Part shown: piece after piece, positions 16,885 through 24,489 of the stretch
Layout of the letters: each line of letters begins with the position of its first letter
Numbering within the stretch: the stretch's first letter is position 1
NCBI GenBank assembly: GCA_002239025.1
Contig: MPNM01000025.1
Coordinates: 1 to 42,712, forward strand
DNA from: Chloroflexi bacterium bin125
Lineage (GTDB): Bacteria; Chloroflexota; Dehalococcoidia; Bin125
Length of the DNA: 42,712 nt
Direction: 5' to 3'
Program-made: the position numbers and the translations under genes
Notes under the pieces: model-generated
Seen by the model: only the letters and a program-made list of their open reading frames with translations
What the model was told of the DNA's origin: nothing
Databases searched by the model: none

Positions 16885-18053
16885 TGCCCAATCGCTCGCC
16901 ATTGTTCGGTCGCCGCATCCATATCGCGGGATCGGTCGCTCGGGATCCAGACGTCGCGAAAGCTAGCGATGTCGACCAAGCCCGCGAGTTGGTGGAAACG
17001 CTCGTTCTCCAGTTGATGGAACATGGCGCGACCTTCGTTTTACCGGTTGACGCTGAGCCGGTGCGAGATGAGGATAAGCAGCCCGTCTGCTTCGATTGGC
17101 TGGTTTGGCGCACTCTGTAGAAGCACTTTCACAAGCGACCCGACAGTGCCGTGGACCCGCTGGCGGTCGGCGTGCAACACCACAAGAATGAGCAGCAGAT
17201 CCCCGCGCAGTACCAGACACTTTGGGACGATCTCCGAGGCACAGCTCACGTGCAGATCGAAAACGTGTCCCACTGGAACATGAACAGCAAGCGGATGGAG
17301 GCTCAAGCCCGCTTTGGCGACATCCTCATCGCAGTTGGAGGCGCTGAGGGAGTCCAGTTCCTTGCGAACCTCTACCACGAGGCGGGCAAGCCGGTTGCTC
17401 CACTGAATTGTCCTGTGACTAATCCTGACCAGGGAGCGCTCAAGCTGTTCAACAGAGGCCTATCTTCGGCCGAAACGGCGGGCCTGTTCAAGGTGGGTGG
17501 CGTGTTGAGTGCGCACAACTGGATCAATCGCATCAATTTCACCACACGCACACCAGTCGCTGAGCGCGTAGAGCAGATTCTGGCACTGCTCGAAGCACTC
17601 GATCCGCCGCAAGCGTTCGTTATCCGACTCCTCGATCCTCAGAATCCCAACTATGAGGATGCGCAGGAATTCTTCGATACGGTGGTCCAGCCGATTGTGG
17701 AGGGCGAACTTGGTTATCGGTTGGTCGTGGTCGATGGACATCAGCCGTTTGAGCATGCCCGAATCGATCAGGACATATTCGCCAAGCTGCACCGCAGCCG
17801 AGTGGTTGTTGCGGACATCACTGGTTCACGTCCGAACTGCTTTCTGGAGCTCGGTTATGCACTCGGCCGTGGCCTGCCGGTGATAATGACATTGCGTGAA
17901 GGTGAACCTCATCCGTTCGATCTCACGACCTTTGCCGCACTGCATTGGCAGGCCATCGGAGGTGTCGAGGAGCGGCGTCGCAGGTTCCGAGAGCACTGGG
18001 GGGCCATCGAGTCGCGTCCACCGCTTGTGCCTCCCGAACCGCTCATCCCATGA
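16884..18053 (+). pseudogene. SLOG (STALD-like) plus nucleoside-deoxyribosyltransferase/TIR-like effector, one in-frame stop
   Basis: The ATG at 16884 shares a base with the preceding TGA. The N-terminal SLOG-like half opens RRIHIAGSVARD, passes CFDWLVWRTL, and continues after TAG 17118-17120 in the same frame to GDILIAVGGAEGVQFLANLY and GKPVAPLNCPV, the nucleotide-binding glycine motif. The C-terminal half (AFVIRLLDPQNPNYEDAQEF, SRVVVADITGSRPNCFLELG) resembles nucleoside 2-deoxyribosyltransferase/TIR-like folds that bind or cleave nucleotides such as NAD. The likely role is the effector triggered by the CBASS second messenger. The stop splits the SLOG domain; the downstream 300 residues could start at GTG 17151 but would lack the first strand. 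Ends with a 4-base overlap on the exonuclease gene. Confidence 0.8.
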
Positions 18054-18643
18054 CAAACGGGCGTGATCTGTTCGTGTCGGTCGATATCGAGACCGCTGGG
18101 CCAATCCCTGGTGAGTACAGCCTCCTTGCGATTGGCGCGTGCCTGATTGATGCCCCCGAAAGGACGTTTCTCTGCTATCTCCAGCCGCTGAACACCAATG
18201 CTGATCCTGCGGCGTTGAAGGTCACTGGTCTGTCCCTGCAGGAGTTGGAGCGAACAGGACTGGCCGCAGAGCAAGCCATGACCCGGTTCGCCACGTGGCT
18301 TGAAGCAAACCGCAGCTCCGCTGATCGGCTCGTGTTCGTGGGACTCAATGCCCCGTTTGACTGGTCGTTTGTCAACTACTACTTCCACCAGTTCGTGGGA
18401 GAAAACCCCTTTGGTTTCACAGCGCTCGACATCAAGGCGTACTACATGGGCGCTAGTGGAGTGGCCTGGACAGAATCCACATCGAGCGGCATGGCGGAAG
18501 CCTTCGGGATCGATGAGACGGGCGATCACAATGCTCTCCATGATGCTCTGTACCAAGCCGAACTGTTCAGACAGACTCGGAATCAAGTTTCCAGCCGTGA
18601 TCTGGGTGGAGGCCTTCCCGGAGGGCAGAGGAGGGTCGAGTGA
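18050..18643 (+). CDS. DEDDh-family 3'-5' exonuclease
   Basis: 197 residues from ATG 18050, overlapping the preceding stop by 4 bases. RNase T/DnaQ-like exonuclease signatures: the first DxE motif in FVSVDIETAGPIPGEYSLLA, the second Asp in VFVGLNAPFDWSFVNYYFHQ, and the DEDDh His/Asp in DHNALHDALYQAELF. This fold removes nucleotides from single-stranded DNA or RNA 3' ends with two metal ions. Coupling to the SLOG gene upstream and closeness to the QueC-like gene (155 bases downstream) suggest it belongs to the CBASS operon, where it may degrade nucleic acid or trim signalling nucleotides; that role is inference. No polymerase domain is attached. Confidence 0.85.
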   Translation: MTNGRDLFVSVDIETAGPIPGEYSLLAIGACLIDAPERTFLCYLQPLNTNADPAALKVTGLSLQELERTGLAAEQAMTRFATWLEANRSSADRLVFVGLNAPFDWSFVNYYFHQFVGENPFGFTALDIKAYYMGASGVAWTESTSSGMAEAFGIDETGDHNALHDALYQAELFRQTRNQVSSRDLGGGLPGGQRRVE

Positions 18644-18798
18644 GTAGCTCCAGTGGCGCGAACAGTTGGCGGAAGGGTAATGGGCGAGTTGCGAACGAAA
18701 GCGCGGCTCGATGAAGGTGGTTGAGAGATTGGTAGGCTGTCCTCGCTCGAAAGGAATTGGCCTCGCCAGCAAGAGGGAGCAGCGAAGATGGGTCACGG

Positions 18799-19353
18799 AT
18801 GAAGCGTCACACCTTAGTTCTGCTGAGTGGAGGGATCGACTCCTCGACCATCTTGGCGCAGCGCGTTGCGAGCGGCGCGGAGGTGTCTGCCATTTTCATT
18901 GACTATGGACAGGCTGCCGCGCGAACTGAGTGGGACGCGGCTCAGCTAGTCGCCAGCCACTACGGAGTCTGCGTAAGAAGGCTTCAGATCGCGGCGAACC
19001 TGGTTTCTTCAGGCGGCGAGATCTTCGGTCGGAACGCGGTGCTGGTTCTGCTGGCTGCAGCAACGACGCACAAAAGGCCACTCGAAGTCGCGATCGGCAT
19101 TCACGCGCTCTCCGAGTACTACGACACAACACCTCTGTTCACGCGCCACGTGACGAGATTGCTCGATGGATACTCAGGCGGGGCCGTCGCTCTCTCGGCT
19201 CCATTCCTGGCGGAATCCAAGTCGGACATCATCGAGGCTGCCATGAAGTCCGGCCTTCCCTTCGAACTTACCTACAGCTGCGAGACGGGGAATGCCCCGG
19301 CATGCCGCCAGTGCCCCTCTTGCCTGGATAGGCGGCTCCTTGACTCAGTGTGA
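18799..19353 (+). CDS. cap9: QueC-like ATP-pyrophosphatase of type IV CBASS (Cap9-like)
   Basis: 184 residues, shorter than true QueC (about 220-240; a genuine one lies at 32100-32837). It keeps the PP-loop LLSGGIDSS, the FGRNAVLVLLAA stretch matching the RN motif of QueC, and the zinc cluster SCETGNAPACRQCPSCLDRR. QueC makes 7-cyano-7-deazaguanine from 7-carboxy-7-deazaguanine with ATP and ammonia. Type IV CBASS operons are defined by QueC-like and TGT-like proteins, and recent work links them to attachment of a deazapurine to a protein of the system. ATG 18799 is chosen as a methionine directly before the PP-loop strand. The next gene overlaps its end. Confidence 0.88.
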   Translation: MKRHTLVLLSGGIDSSTILAQRVASGAEVSAIFIDYGQAAARTEWDAAQLVASHYGVCVRRLQIAANLVSSGGEIFGRNAVLVLLAAATTHKRPLEVAIGIHALSEYYDTTPLFTRHVTRLLDGYSGGAVALSAPFLAESKSDIIEAAMKSGLPFELTYSCETGNAPACRQCPSCLDRRLLDSV

Positions 19354-20341
19354 GACACCGCACGCCGGCGCCCGCAACGTAGCGACGCTGGACGTGCGAA
19401 CACCCCTGCTTGTGCCCTCGTTCTCCAGCCGCGGATTCCCGGAGGTCGGAGCAGTCTTCTCAGAGATGGCCGACAGGCTGTTTGGCGTGTGTCTGATCAG
19501 CGCTTGGGACATTGACCAGGGTCACCTATCTCCGGATGCGTTGCTCGCGACCAACGTCGTAGTCCTCGACAGCGGGGGCTACGAGGCACAGGACCAACTG
19601 ATCGGCAACTCAGCCTCGAGACACGACTCGCCTGTTCAACTCTGGTCGGTTCCGCGATTACACCAGATCCTGAATCAGGCGGACGAGTCAGCGAATGTTC
19701 TGGTGGTCAACTTTGACCGGCGTACCGACATACACGGACAACTCGATGGCGCACGCCTCGATCAGGAGCGAGCACAAGGCCACGCCTTTGACTTTCTCGT
19801 CAAACCGGAATCCTCGGACGAACTCGTCAATGTTCCGCGGCTCGCGACCGTAACGTCTGATCTGGGCGAGTTCGATGCAATCGGGGTCACCGCGCGAGAA
19901 GTCGGGACGTCGCTAACAGACCGCTGTCGCTCGATCGTCTTGCTCCGTCACATTCTGACTGATGCCGGGCTGAGCCTTCCGATACACGTGTTTGGCGCGA
20001 TCAGTCCGATTGAGGTGCTCACCTACTTCTTCTGCGGCGCCGATATCTTTGATGGACTCGATTGGTTGCGGACGGCTTACCGAAGCAAGAACACGATTCC
20101 GATCGACGAAGCAGCGTACGAGGAAGAGAACTGGGGGGTCCCTGACCAGGAACTGTGGCTCAAGGAATCGACCAACAACTTGTCGGTCCTCTATCTGCTC
20201 CAGCAGTCGATGAGATCCTATGCCGAACACGGCTCGTTAGAAGTGCTGTGTCTCGAATTCCCAGCGGCGCGAAGAGCTGCAAGGATCGCCAAGATCTGCG
20301 GCGCTGAGGTTCGAACGCAAGGTGCAGACGATGGCAGGTAG
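19340..20341 (+). CDS. cap10: TGT-like protein of type IV CBASS (Cap10-like)
   Basis: About 333 residues; I propose TTG 19340, which overlaps the QueC-like stop by 14 bases, but the start is uncertain. The fold resembles tRNA-guanine transglycosylase: TPLLVPSFSSRGFPE at the start, VVLDSGGYEAQD (base-binding Asp), and GADIFDGLDWLRTAY, whose FD matches the nucleophile region of TGT. The CxCxxC-His zinc site expected near the C-terminus is missing; that stretch reads ENWGVPDQELWLKES. Loss of the zinc site and no tRNA-binding features suggest it acts on something other than tRNA, as proposed for type IV CBASS. Its end overlaps the CD-NTase start. Confidence 0.85.
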   Translation: MTQCETPHAGARNVATLDVRTPLLVPSFSSRGFPEVGAVFSEMADRLFGVCLISAWDIDQGHLSPDALLATNVVVLDSGGYEAQDQLIGNSASRHDSPVQLWSVPRLHQILNQADESANVLVVNFDRRTDIHGQLDGARLDQERAQGHAFDFLVKPESSDELVNVPRLATVTSDLGEFDAIGVTAREVGTSLTDRCRSIVLLRHILTDAGLSLPIHVFGAISPIEVLTYFFCGADIFDGLDWLRTAYRSKNTIPIDEAAYEEENWGVPDQELWLKESTNNLSVLYLLQQSMRSYAEHGSLEVLCLEFPAARRAARIAKICGAEVRTQGADDGR

Positions 20342-21209
20342 CTCACCACGCCGCTTGAGTTCGGTCAGACCGCCCCTCCCAGAAGCCGAGATCAACGAGT
20401 ACCTGAGGCAGCGACTCCGCGACTATAACGATCGGGATGTCGCGAGCATCGCTCGCCACATCGACGTCTTGCGCAAGGCTCTGGAATCGGAGTTCGATGA
20501 ACTGGTCCGCCCGCTGTTTGGCGGATCGGTCGGTCGACACACATACGTTGATGGTCTCAGTGACATCGACGTACTCATGGTGATTGAGGGATCGGCTCTG
20601 TCCGAACAGTCGCCGAGTGATGCACTACAGCGCATGGCCAGATCAATCAGAGAGCGGCTGCCTAGCACCACCGTGTCGGTCGGCTCTATGGCAGTGACTA
20701 TCCAGTACTCGGATCGACACGAAGTCCAGGTGCTTCCCTCGATCAAGAGCCGGACGGGTATCCGCATCCCGATGCCCGGTGGTGCCGGTTGGAGCCGCAT
20801 ACTCCATCCCGAGCGCTTCGCTCGGAAACTCACGAACGTGAATCAATCCAACGGCGGACGGGTGGTTCCCACCATCAAGCTGGTAAAGACGCTAGCTAGG
20901 CGATCTGTTCAGAGCGACCGCGGACGGCTTAGTGGCTATCACATTGAGTCGCTCGCGATTGACGCTTTCCAGAGCTATCAGGGTCCACGCGATCTGCAGA
21001 GCATGCTCCGCAGATTCTTGACGCATGCCGCCAGTGCCGTGCTACAGCCGATCAGAGATTCGACGGGTCAATCCCGTTTCGTCGACGGATACCTCGGATC
21101 AGCTGGGAGCACTGAGCGACGGCGGGCAGCGGAGAATCTGAGACGGATGAGGCGCAGCCTCGATGCATGCCGAAGTCATCGGGATCTCGATAACCTGTTC
21201 CGCCAGTAA
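20331..21209 (+). CDS. second CD-NTase (type IV CBASS)
   Basis: 292 residues from ATG 20331, overlapping the TGT-like gene by 11 bases; a GTG at 20322 is possible. Nucleotidyltransferase motifs: FGGSVGRHTYVDGLSDIDVL (GS and DxD) and the third acidic position in HEVQVLPSI, where Glu may stand in for Asp. The helical C-terminal domain includes PTIKLVKTLARRS and YHIESLAIDAFQ. It would synthesise the messenger that activates the SLOG protein just downstream. Sequence is clearly different from the first CD-NTase 5 kb upstream, so this is a separate enzyme and not a duplication. In type IV systems the CD-NTase is the presumed target of QueC/TGT-like action; not testable here. Confidence 0.9.
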   Translation: MAGSSPRRLSSVRPPLPEAEINEYLRQRLRDYNDRDVASIARHIDVLRKALESEFDELVRPLFGGSVGRHTYVDGLSDIDVLMVIEGSALSEQSPSDALQRMARSIRERLPSTTVSVGSMAVTIQYSDRHEVQVLPSIKSRTGIRIPMPGGAGWSRILHPERFARKLTNVNQSNGGRVVPTIKLVKTLARRSVQSDRGRLSGYHIESLAIDAFQSYQGPRDLQSMLRRFLTHAASAVLQPIRDSTGQSRFVDGYLGSAGSTERRRAAENLRRMRRSLDACRSHRDLDNLFRQ

Positions 21210-21232
21210 CCATTCCCAGAGAGGGACGGACC

Positions 21233-22066
21233 ATGAATGGGCGCTTCATTCTGATCGCAGGAAGTGCGAGCAAAGATTGCTCTCCGGACACACTCGACCT
21301 CGCTATCGGATTCGTGCAGTCATTCACCAGAGAGATCCTCGACCGTGGCGGTGGAGTCGTTGTACTTGCTGGGGACGAGGAGGGGACGAAGGACGATCGT
21401 GGAACACCCCACATCTTCGATTGGGTCGTGCTGAGAGAGGTAGAGCGATATGCGGAACGTACGACAAAACCGCCCCGTATCTACGTCCGGATCGTGATGT
21501 CCGACACGGCCGAGGAACGGAAGATCGAAGATGCGAATCTGCAGGTCCTGCGGAATCTAGTTCAGAGGAACGTCGCAAACCTGCAATACATCCAGAGTCA
21601 CTTGTTTACGGGTGGTGAGTACCGGAATAGGCAGGTCGAGATTTCCGACGCCATGCTCGCTATCGGTGGTGGCAAAGGAACGTACTCGACAGCAGAAGAG
21701 ATGATTGGACGAGAAAAGCCCGTCTTTCCCGTGGATCTGCCCTTGGGCGCTCTTAGCGATGACGGTAACGGCGCAGTCCTGCTCCATCAAGAGATGGCAT
21801 CAGATCCAGAGTCGTTCTTCCCGTTTACATACGATGACGCTATTCACAAGTTGAGCCTGACAAAGCTAAGTCGGGGAATCAACGAAGCAGACGGCGCAGC
21901 CAGAGTTGCGGTGGAGATGTTCGAATCTGAGTTTGACGCCCATCCGAGAGATGGGCTTCGTGCGAGAACGACCAGCCGTCTCCGTGCACTCGCTGTGGTA
22001 GCGCCCTTGTTCTCTGCGATGTCACTGATTTTGAAGGGCTTCGAGTTCTTTCGGTCGGACAGTTGA
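21233..22066 (+). CDS. SLOG-domain (STALD-like) probable CBASS effector
   Basis: 277 residues from ATG 21233, preceded by GAGAGGGACGG. It parallels the first SLOG gene: GRFILIAGSASKD at the start, HIFDWVVLREVE in the middle (compare CFDWLVWRTL), and AMLAIGGGKGTYSTAEEMIG followed by KPVFPVDLPLG, the glycine-rich nucleotide site. SLOG domains bind nucleotide ligands and act as sensors in Thoeris, CBASS and short Argonaute systems. The C-terminus has a hydrophobic stretch (LRALAVVAPLFSAMSLILKG) that could be one membrane helix, so membrane damage is a possible output; no enzyme domain is attached. Last gene of the type III/IV run. Confidence 0.75.
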   Translation: MNGRFILIAGSASKDCSPDTLDLAIGFVQSFTREILDRGGGVVVLAGDEEGTKDDRGTPHIFDWVVLREVERYAERTTKPPRIYVRIVMSDTAEERKIEDANLQVLRNLVQRNVANLQYIQSHLFTGGEYRNRQVEISDAMLAIGGGKGTYSTAEEMIGREKPVFPVDLPLGALSDDGNGAVLLHQEMASDPESFFPFTYDDAIHKLSLTKLSRGINEADGAARVAVEMFESEFDAHPRDGLRARTTSRLRALAVVAPLFSAMSLILKGFEFFRSDS

Positions 22067-22737
22067 GACCGTCCTGCCGCTTACGTCCGCTTGGGGAGAG
22101 CGAGATGGTGCTGCCCTGGGGCTTGTTGCTCAAGTTGCAACCCTTGGCTCGCTCACGAACCGAGAGCCTGAAGATCGGCGAGACCAGCGCCATCAAGTGA
22201 GGTTCATCTGATTCGAGCAACTTGGCAGGCTGCTGAGTCAGGGACGCGTGAAGTCCTGGCAGAGGTGTTGAGTTGGTGGCCGGACGACGCCGAAAGACGT
22301 GGTGAGTGCGAATGGCGAGCGAGGAAGGGTTTGTGCCAATGGAACACCTGGATCTGGCTGGAAGACTCGGTCCTAGGCCTAATCTGACCCTGCTCCGACA
22401 GGCCCTACGCGGTCGATAGAAGAGCATTTGTCCCAAGCGCCTCGACGGGGCCACAAGCCTTCCTGTCAGTCGCCGACTGCAAGCTGGCGTCGCTGTAACA
22501 AGTTGATCAGAGTTCTAGTGCGAACGTCAACTCGACGGCTTTCGATTTAGTCCAGAATGGTGGGGTGCGTATTGAGCGGCGCAAGCGATGTGGCGAGCAA
22601 AGCGGCGAGAGGGCGATTTCCGGTCAAGCAGCCTCACTCCATCCCAATGGCTCCTCGGTGGTCTTCCGCATCAGGGAAAACGGCTCGGAGATTGCTTGGC
22701 AACATCCTCTTGCGCCACTCGATCGCCCTGTAACAAC
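22067..22737. other. intergenic stretch with no recognised gene
   Basis: About 670 bases between the second SLOG gene and the PIN gene, which end toward each other. Short frames exist on both strands but none has a ribosome binding site plus recognisable content. No strong terminator hairpin was found by eye. Confidence 0.5.
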
Positions 22738-23238
22738 TCAATCTCGAAGATGCCCTATGCGTCTGGCCAATTCAGGTTTGGGCAAGGGGCACCTCGGATC
22801 GTTGAGCATCGCATCCAACGCGACCAAGGCTTGAGTACCAGGCAGCACACCCGCGACAAGCATCCTGTCGACGATCCAGAGCGCGTCCAAGTGCGAAATG
22901 CTCTTCGACTCTGCGAAGCGACGCATGGTCCTGTCTTCGGTCAGGATGGGCCATCTATGAATTCCGGCAAGTGTGAGCGCAAATGCGTCTACGAGGCTGA
23001 GCGCTGCTCGTTCGGCTTGGTAGGCAACGGCCGTCGCCACGCCGTCCGTACTCAGCGCTTCCACCCTCAGTCCGAAACCCAGCAGGTCTTGTCGGCTGTA
23101 GGAGCCGAGGTCAATCAGTTCCTCGTGGAACAGCAGGTCGGGCACGGCGAACTGATACTCCAGTTCGAACATCGTGTGCAGTATTTCTCGCTTCGAGAAC
23201 TCGATCAGGATGGAACTGTCGCTGACCAGGACCTTCAT
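22738..23238 (-). CDS. PIN-like protein partnered with XRE-ImmA regulator
   Basis: 166 residues. PIN-fold features: VLVSDSSILIEFSKREIL (first Asp), VPDLLFHEELIDLG (Glu), LVDAFALTLAGIHRWPILTEDRTMRRFAE (later acidic residues). It starts 8 bases after the stop of the XRE-ImmA gene, so the two form an operon. PIN proteins are usually metal-dependent RNases and toxin-antitoxin toxins; pairs of XRE-COG2856 proteins with PIN-like partners are a known toxin-antitoxin arrangement. It may also be a downstream part of a CBASS regulatory module. Cleavage target unknown. Confidence 0.7.
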   Translation of the reverse strand: MKVLVSDSSILIEFSKREILHTMFELEYQFAVPDLLFHEELIDLGSYSRQDLLGFGLRVEALSTDGVATAVAYQAERAALSLVDAFALTLAGIHRWPILTEDRTMRRFAESKSISHLDALWIVDRMLVAGVLPGTQALVALDAMLNDPRCPLPKPELARRIGHLRD

Positions 23239-23246
23239 CGGTTCAC

Positions 23247-24299
23247 CTAGACGTTCGAGCCGGCCATGATCTTCTCGATCTCGCTGACCTTGAGCCTCAG
23301 CAGTTCCGCAGCCTTGGATTGCGAAATCTCATTCTCTGCGAGAGCTCTGAGACACAGGCGCCGGAACCGTGAATGGCTCTCGGTTCCCTTTAGTGGAGCT
23401 GGTTCATCGGTTCTCCAACTGCTTCCAATGCCGTCGAAGATGGCGGCTACGGTGCTATCCGTAATGATCCGCAGGTCCCGCATCCGCATGACGAGCGCGG
23501 CGGCGCTGATGCCGAACATGTGCTTGATCTCGATGAGCTCAGCGAATCCGAAGTTGTGCCGGTGGCGTCCGAGTTCGCGAACCAACTCCTCTGCGGGCGC
23601 TAGGAAGGCACCGGCAAAGCGCTGACAGGCTCGCTCCTTGTCCACCGAGGACGGGAGGTCCATCACCATATGACCCAATTCGTGCGCGATCGTGAATCGT
23701 TCTCGTTCGAGGGAAGTGTCGGTCGAGTAGACCACAGCAGGAACATCGTCTCCGTCCGCTTGACGCACTCGGCAACTGAGGCCATCTACTGAACCAGGCA
23801 GATCCAGCCTGAACACCTTAATGCCGCGTTCCTCTAGCAACTCAGGCATGTCCGGGATCGGGCCGCCGCCAAGATTCCATGCGTCGCGAAGTCGGTGGGC
23901 TGCCGCTTCCGCCTCTGCCGCAGAGGCGATTGGATAGGGAGCCCCATCCGGTTCGTCATGCCGGGAGGTGTCGACTCCCAGGATCTCCTCGACCTGCAGG
24001 TAGCGGTCCACGTGATCGAGGACCTCTGCCTCCACTGACGCGCGCTCCCGAACCTTGGTTGAGGTCGGCTTTCTGAACTCGACCGAGTCCAACGAGATTC
24101 TCGTCGGACTCAAGAGATAGCTGATGGGTACGTCGAGGGCTTGCGCGAGGGCGATCGTCACGGTCGAACTCGGCATCATCTCTCCCCGCTCGTACTTGCC
24201 GATTGCTTGGGCGGAGACGATGCCTCCTGCGACCGAGGACAGTGCGCGTAACGACAGGCCGCTGCGTCTTCGGGCGAGTTTGAGACGTTCGCTGAACAT
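23247..24299 (-). CDS. XRE helix-turn-helix fused to ImmA/IrrE metalloprotease
   Basis: 350 residues from ATG 24299, chosen for the GGAGG seven bases upstream; the frame is open to 24329. Residues 1-60 are an XRE DNA-binding domain (LKLARRRSGLSLRALSSVAG, IGKYERGEMMPS). Residues about 175-270 are a COG2856 zinc peptidase with RERFTIAHELGHMVMDLP (HExxH) and ACQRFAGAFLAP. The C-terminal 60 residues look like another short helical segment (SQSKAAELLRLKVSEIEKIM). CBASS loci often carry a separate CapH repressor and CapP protease that together induce the system on DNA damage; this fused protein, divergent from the patatin/CD-NTase operon, may do the same in one chain. The alternative is the antitoxin of the PIN gene. 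Confidence 0.82.
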   Translation of the reverse strand: MFSERLKLARRRSGLSLRALSSVAGGIVSAQAIGKYERGEMMPSSTVTIALAQALDVPISYLLSPTRISLDSVEFRKPTSTKVRERASVEAEVLDHVDRYLQVEEILGVDTSRHDEPDGAPYPIASAAEAEAAAHRLRDAWNLGGGPIPDMPELLEERGIKVFRLDLPGSVDGLSCRVRQADGDDVPAVVYSTDTSLERERFTIAHELGHMVMDLPSSVDKERACQRFAGAFLAPAEELVRELGRHRHNFGFAELIEIKHMFGISAAALVMRMRDLRIITDSTVAAIFDGIGSSWRTDEPAPLKGTESHSRFRRLCLRALAENEISQSKAAELLRLKVSEIEKIMAGSNV

Positions 24300-24315
24300 G
24301 GGAGTTCCTCCATCT

Positions 24316-24354
24316 GGTTTACAAACCATGGTACACTATCGGTATGTGTAAACC
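24316..24354. promoter_or_regulatory. inverted-repeat operator in the divergent promoter region
   Basis: GGTTTACA (24316-24323) and TGTAAACC (24347-24354) are perfect inverted copies with 23 bases between them; an inner half copy GTAAACC/GGTTTAC-like lies at 24318-24327 (GGTTTACAAACC). The site covers the start region of the XRE-ImmA gene, 17 bases upstream of its ATG, and lies 135 bases upstream of the patatin gene. The TTTACA hexamers on both strands could serve as -35 boxes. It is a natural operator for the XRE domain controlling both directions. Confidence 0.65.
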
Positions 24355-24489
24355 TCTCGATCTGGCTCGTCCTCTGGATTGTGCCGGAAGCACCGGATTC
24401 CCGCTGCGATCTGCCCCAGGGAGAACAGGGGAAGAACCTTCGTGGATGCTCGGCCGACGACCGGCAGCGAATCGGAGAACGATTGGCTC

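Noticed and set aside
21879-22454. 191-codon minus-strand frame
   Set aside because: Overlaps the end of the SLOG gene and an empty gap; basic/Ser-rich shadow composition and no recognisable domain.
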